Source: Pontibacter beigongshangensis (lineage in GTDB: Bacteria; Bacteroidota; Bacteroidia; Cytophagales; Hymenobacteraceae). From it: a DNA stretch of 64,000 nt. Below are positions 63,203-64,000 of the stretch, one piece after another; position 1 is the first letter of the stretch, and each line of letters starts with the position of its first letter. The notes beneath the pieces were generated by a model. The model had not been told where the DNA came from. It saw only the letters and a list, made by a program, of their open reading frames with translations, and did no database searches. Position numbers and translations under genes: made by a program. Where the stretch lies: positions 1 to 64,000 of the forward strand of contig NZ_VFSD01000026.1 in NCBI RefSeq assembly GCF_014332515.1. Reading direction: 5' to 3'.

Positions 63203-63311
63203 GGAGTTATCCTCCTAAACCCTCCTTCAACCTCACTTCCCAAATTATTCGTAACTTTACACCATAGCGCTGCTGCTTCAGGAGCGGCGGCTTCATCTAT
63301 ATTCAGACACT

Positions 63312-64000
63312 ATGGCAAAAGTAGCGATAAACCTCTCTACAGGGGCTCTTCAGCAGGAAGAGGTAATTGTAGGCATAGACTTGGGGACCACCAACAGCCT
63401 GGTTGCCTACATTCATCCCGAAGACAAAAACGCAATAGCGATAAACGACCAGGGCCGCGGCACCATCGTGCCCTCGGTGGTGCATTTCCCGAAAAACGGG
63501 GAGGCAATAGTCGGAACCGACGCAAAAGAGTACCTGATCACAGACCCGGCCAACACCATCTATTCCGTCAAGCGCCTGCTCGGCAAATCGTACGGAGACC
63601 TGGGCGAGCATAAAGATTACTTCGGCTACAAAATCATCGACGACGACAGTGAAGGCCTGGTAAAGATCCGGGTAGGCGACACGTTTTACTCACCCATTGA
63701 GCTGTCAGCAGAGATACTCAAAGAACTGCGTGAGCGGGCGGAGCACTCCCTTAAAACACCCGTGAACCGGGCCGTGATTACGGTGCCCGCCTATTTTAAC
63801 GACTCGCAGCGGCAGGCCACCCGCGATGCCGGCAAGCTGGCCGGGCTGGAGGTGCTGCGCATCGTGAACGAGCCCACTGCAGCCGCCTTAGCCTACGGCA
63901 TTGGCATAGACCCAACCGAGGAGAAGACAATAGCCGTATACGACCTGGGCGGCGGCACCTTCGATATCTCGATCCTGAGCATACACCAGGGCATCTTTGA
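63312..64000 (+). CDS. Hsp70-family chaperone, HscA-like (incomplete, runs off the window)
   Basis: The first 229 codons of an Hsp70. The N-terminal region VAINLSTGALQQEEVIVGIDLGTTNSLVAYI (about 3-34) is longer than in DnaK and resembles HscA, the chaperone for iron-sulfur cluster assembly. Conserved nucleotide-binding blocks VITVPAYFNDSQRQATRDAGKLAGLEVLRIVNEPTAAALAYG and YDLGGGTFDISIL follow. The reading frame stays open to the last base, so the gene is truncated by the window, not broken. No nearby hscB or iron-sulfur genes are seen; they may lie beyond the edge. HscA versus DnaK is not fully certain. Confidence 0.88.
   Translation, partial: MAKVAINLSTGALQQEEVIVGIDLGTTNSLVAYIHPEDKNAIAINDQGRGTIVPSVVHFPKNGEAIVGTDAKEYLITDPANTIYSVKRLLGKSYGDLGEHKDYFGYKIIDDDSEGLVKIRVGDTFYSPIELSAEILKELRERAEHSLKTPVNRAVITVPAYFNDSQRQATRDAGKLAGLEVLRIVNEPTAAALAYGIGIDPTEEKTIAVYDLGGGTFDISILSIHQGIF

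Overview
The window reads as chromosomal DNA of a Bacteroidota, most likely a Cytophagales/Hymenobacteraceae bacterium of the Pontibacter type. The evidence is a TonB-dependent receptor with a carboxypeptidase-like N-terminal domain, a type IX secretion sorting domain on a PhoX protein, Bacteroidota promoters of the form TTG-N19/20-TAnnTTTG, the near absence of Shine-Dalgarno sequences (with two striking exceptions), and PpiD/SurA/MoxR and L13-S9-S2-Ts gene orders. The genus is an inference. I saw no rRNA, tRNA, CRISPR array, phage or complete insertion sequence.

Layout. 0-6.2 kb: a TPP-riboswitch-controlled TonB receptor, a sugar epimerase-like protein, a NadR-like kinase and a PnuC/PnuT transporter, which look like a vitamin-uptake neighbourhood. 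6.2-8.3 kb: a rhodanese and guaB. 8.8-11.7 kb: a partner-switching module (membrane PP2C phosphatase, STAS antagonist, RsbW-like kinase). 11.8-17.4 kb: two periplasmic parvulin chaperones, one with an embedded OmpA-like domain, then MoxR and a small protein. 17.4-20.9 kb: an SDR oxidoreductase, an acetyltransferase and an envelope protein. 21-26.2 kb: recA, a DUF3108 protein, phoB-phoR and an RluA-type pseudouridine synthase. 26.4-33.2 kb: a quinone oxidoreductase, a secreted LRR protein, and divergent PhoX and di-haem cytochrome c peroxidase genes. 33.7-36.5 kb: rplM-rpsI-rpsB and tsf. 36.5-42.0 kb: a membrane MutS-like ATPase, a Rid protein and an ECF sigma operon with a DUF4097 surface protein. 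42.6-46.6 kb: ALDH7, DegP/HtrA, Hsp20. 46.7-56.5 kb: DUF2490 operon, M20 hydrolase, SPOR lipoprotein-deoC, secA, dapF. 56.6-64 kb: methyltransferase, Ppx/GppA, TPR protein, Ldh-family dehydrogenase, and the start of an HscA/DnaK chaperone running off the edge.

The most unusual content lies between the genes. I count 24 copies (12 in each orientation) of one short repeat, here called F1: AATTATTCTAATGAAAA, then GCCCCTCCAGAGGC, then a TGCTGCTGC tail. It holds two small dyads whose centres lie about 20 bp apart. F1 is strictly intergenic except that one copy supplies the 3' end and stop codon of ppx. A second repeat, F2 (TTGTCTGAATC followed by imperfect GGATTTACAG units), is often joined to F1, and two loci (42.3 and 58.5 kb) carry the same approximately 250-bp composite. 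A second regulatory signal is an array of TTAAC-type motifs at 10-11 bp spacing ahead of phoB and between phoX and the cytochrome c peroxidase gene, resembling the Pho boxes of Bacillus PhoP. Several genes that could belong to one phosphate regulon therefore lie in this window.
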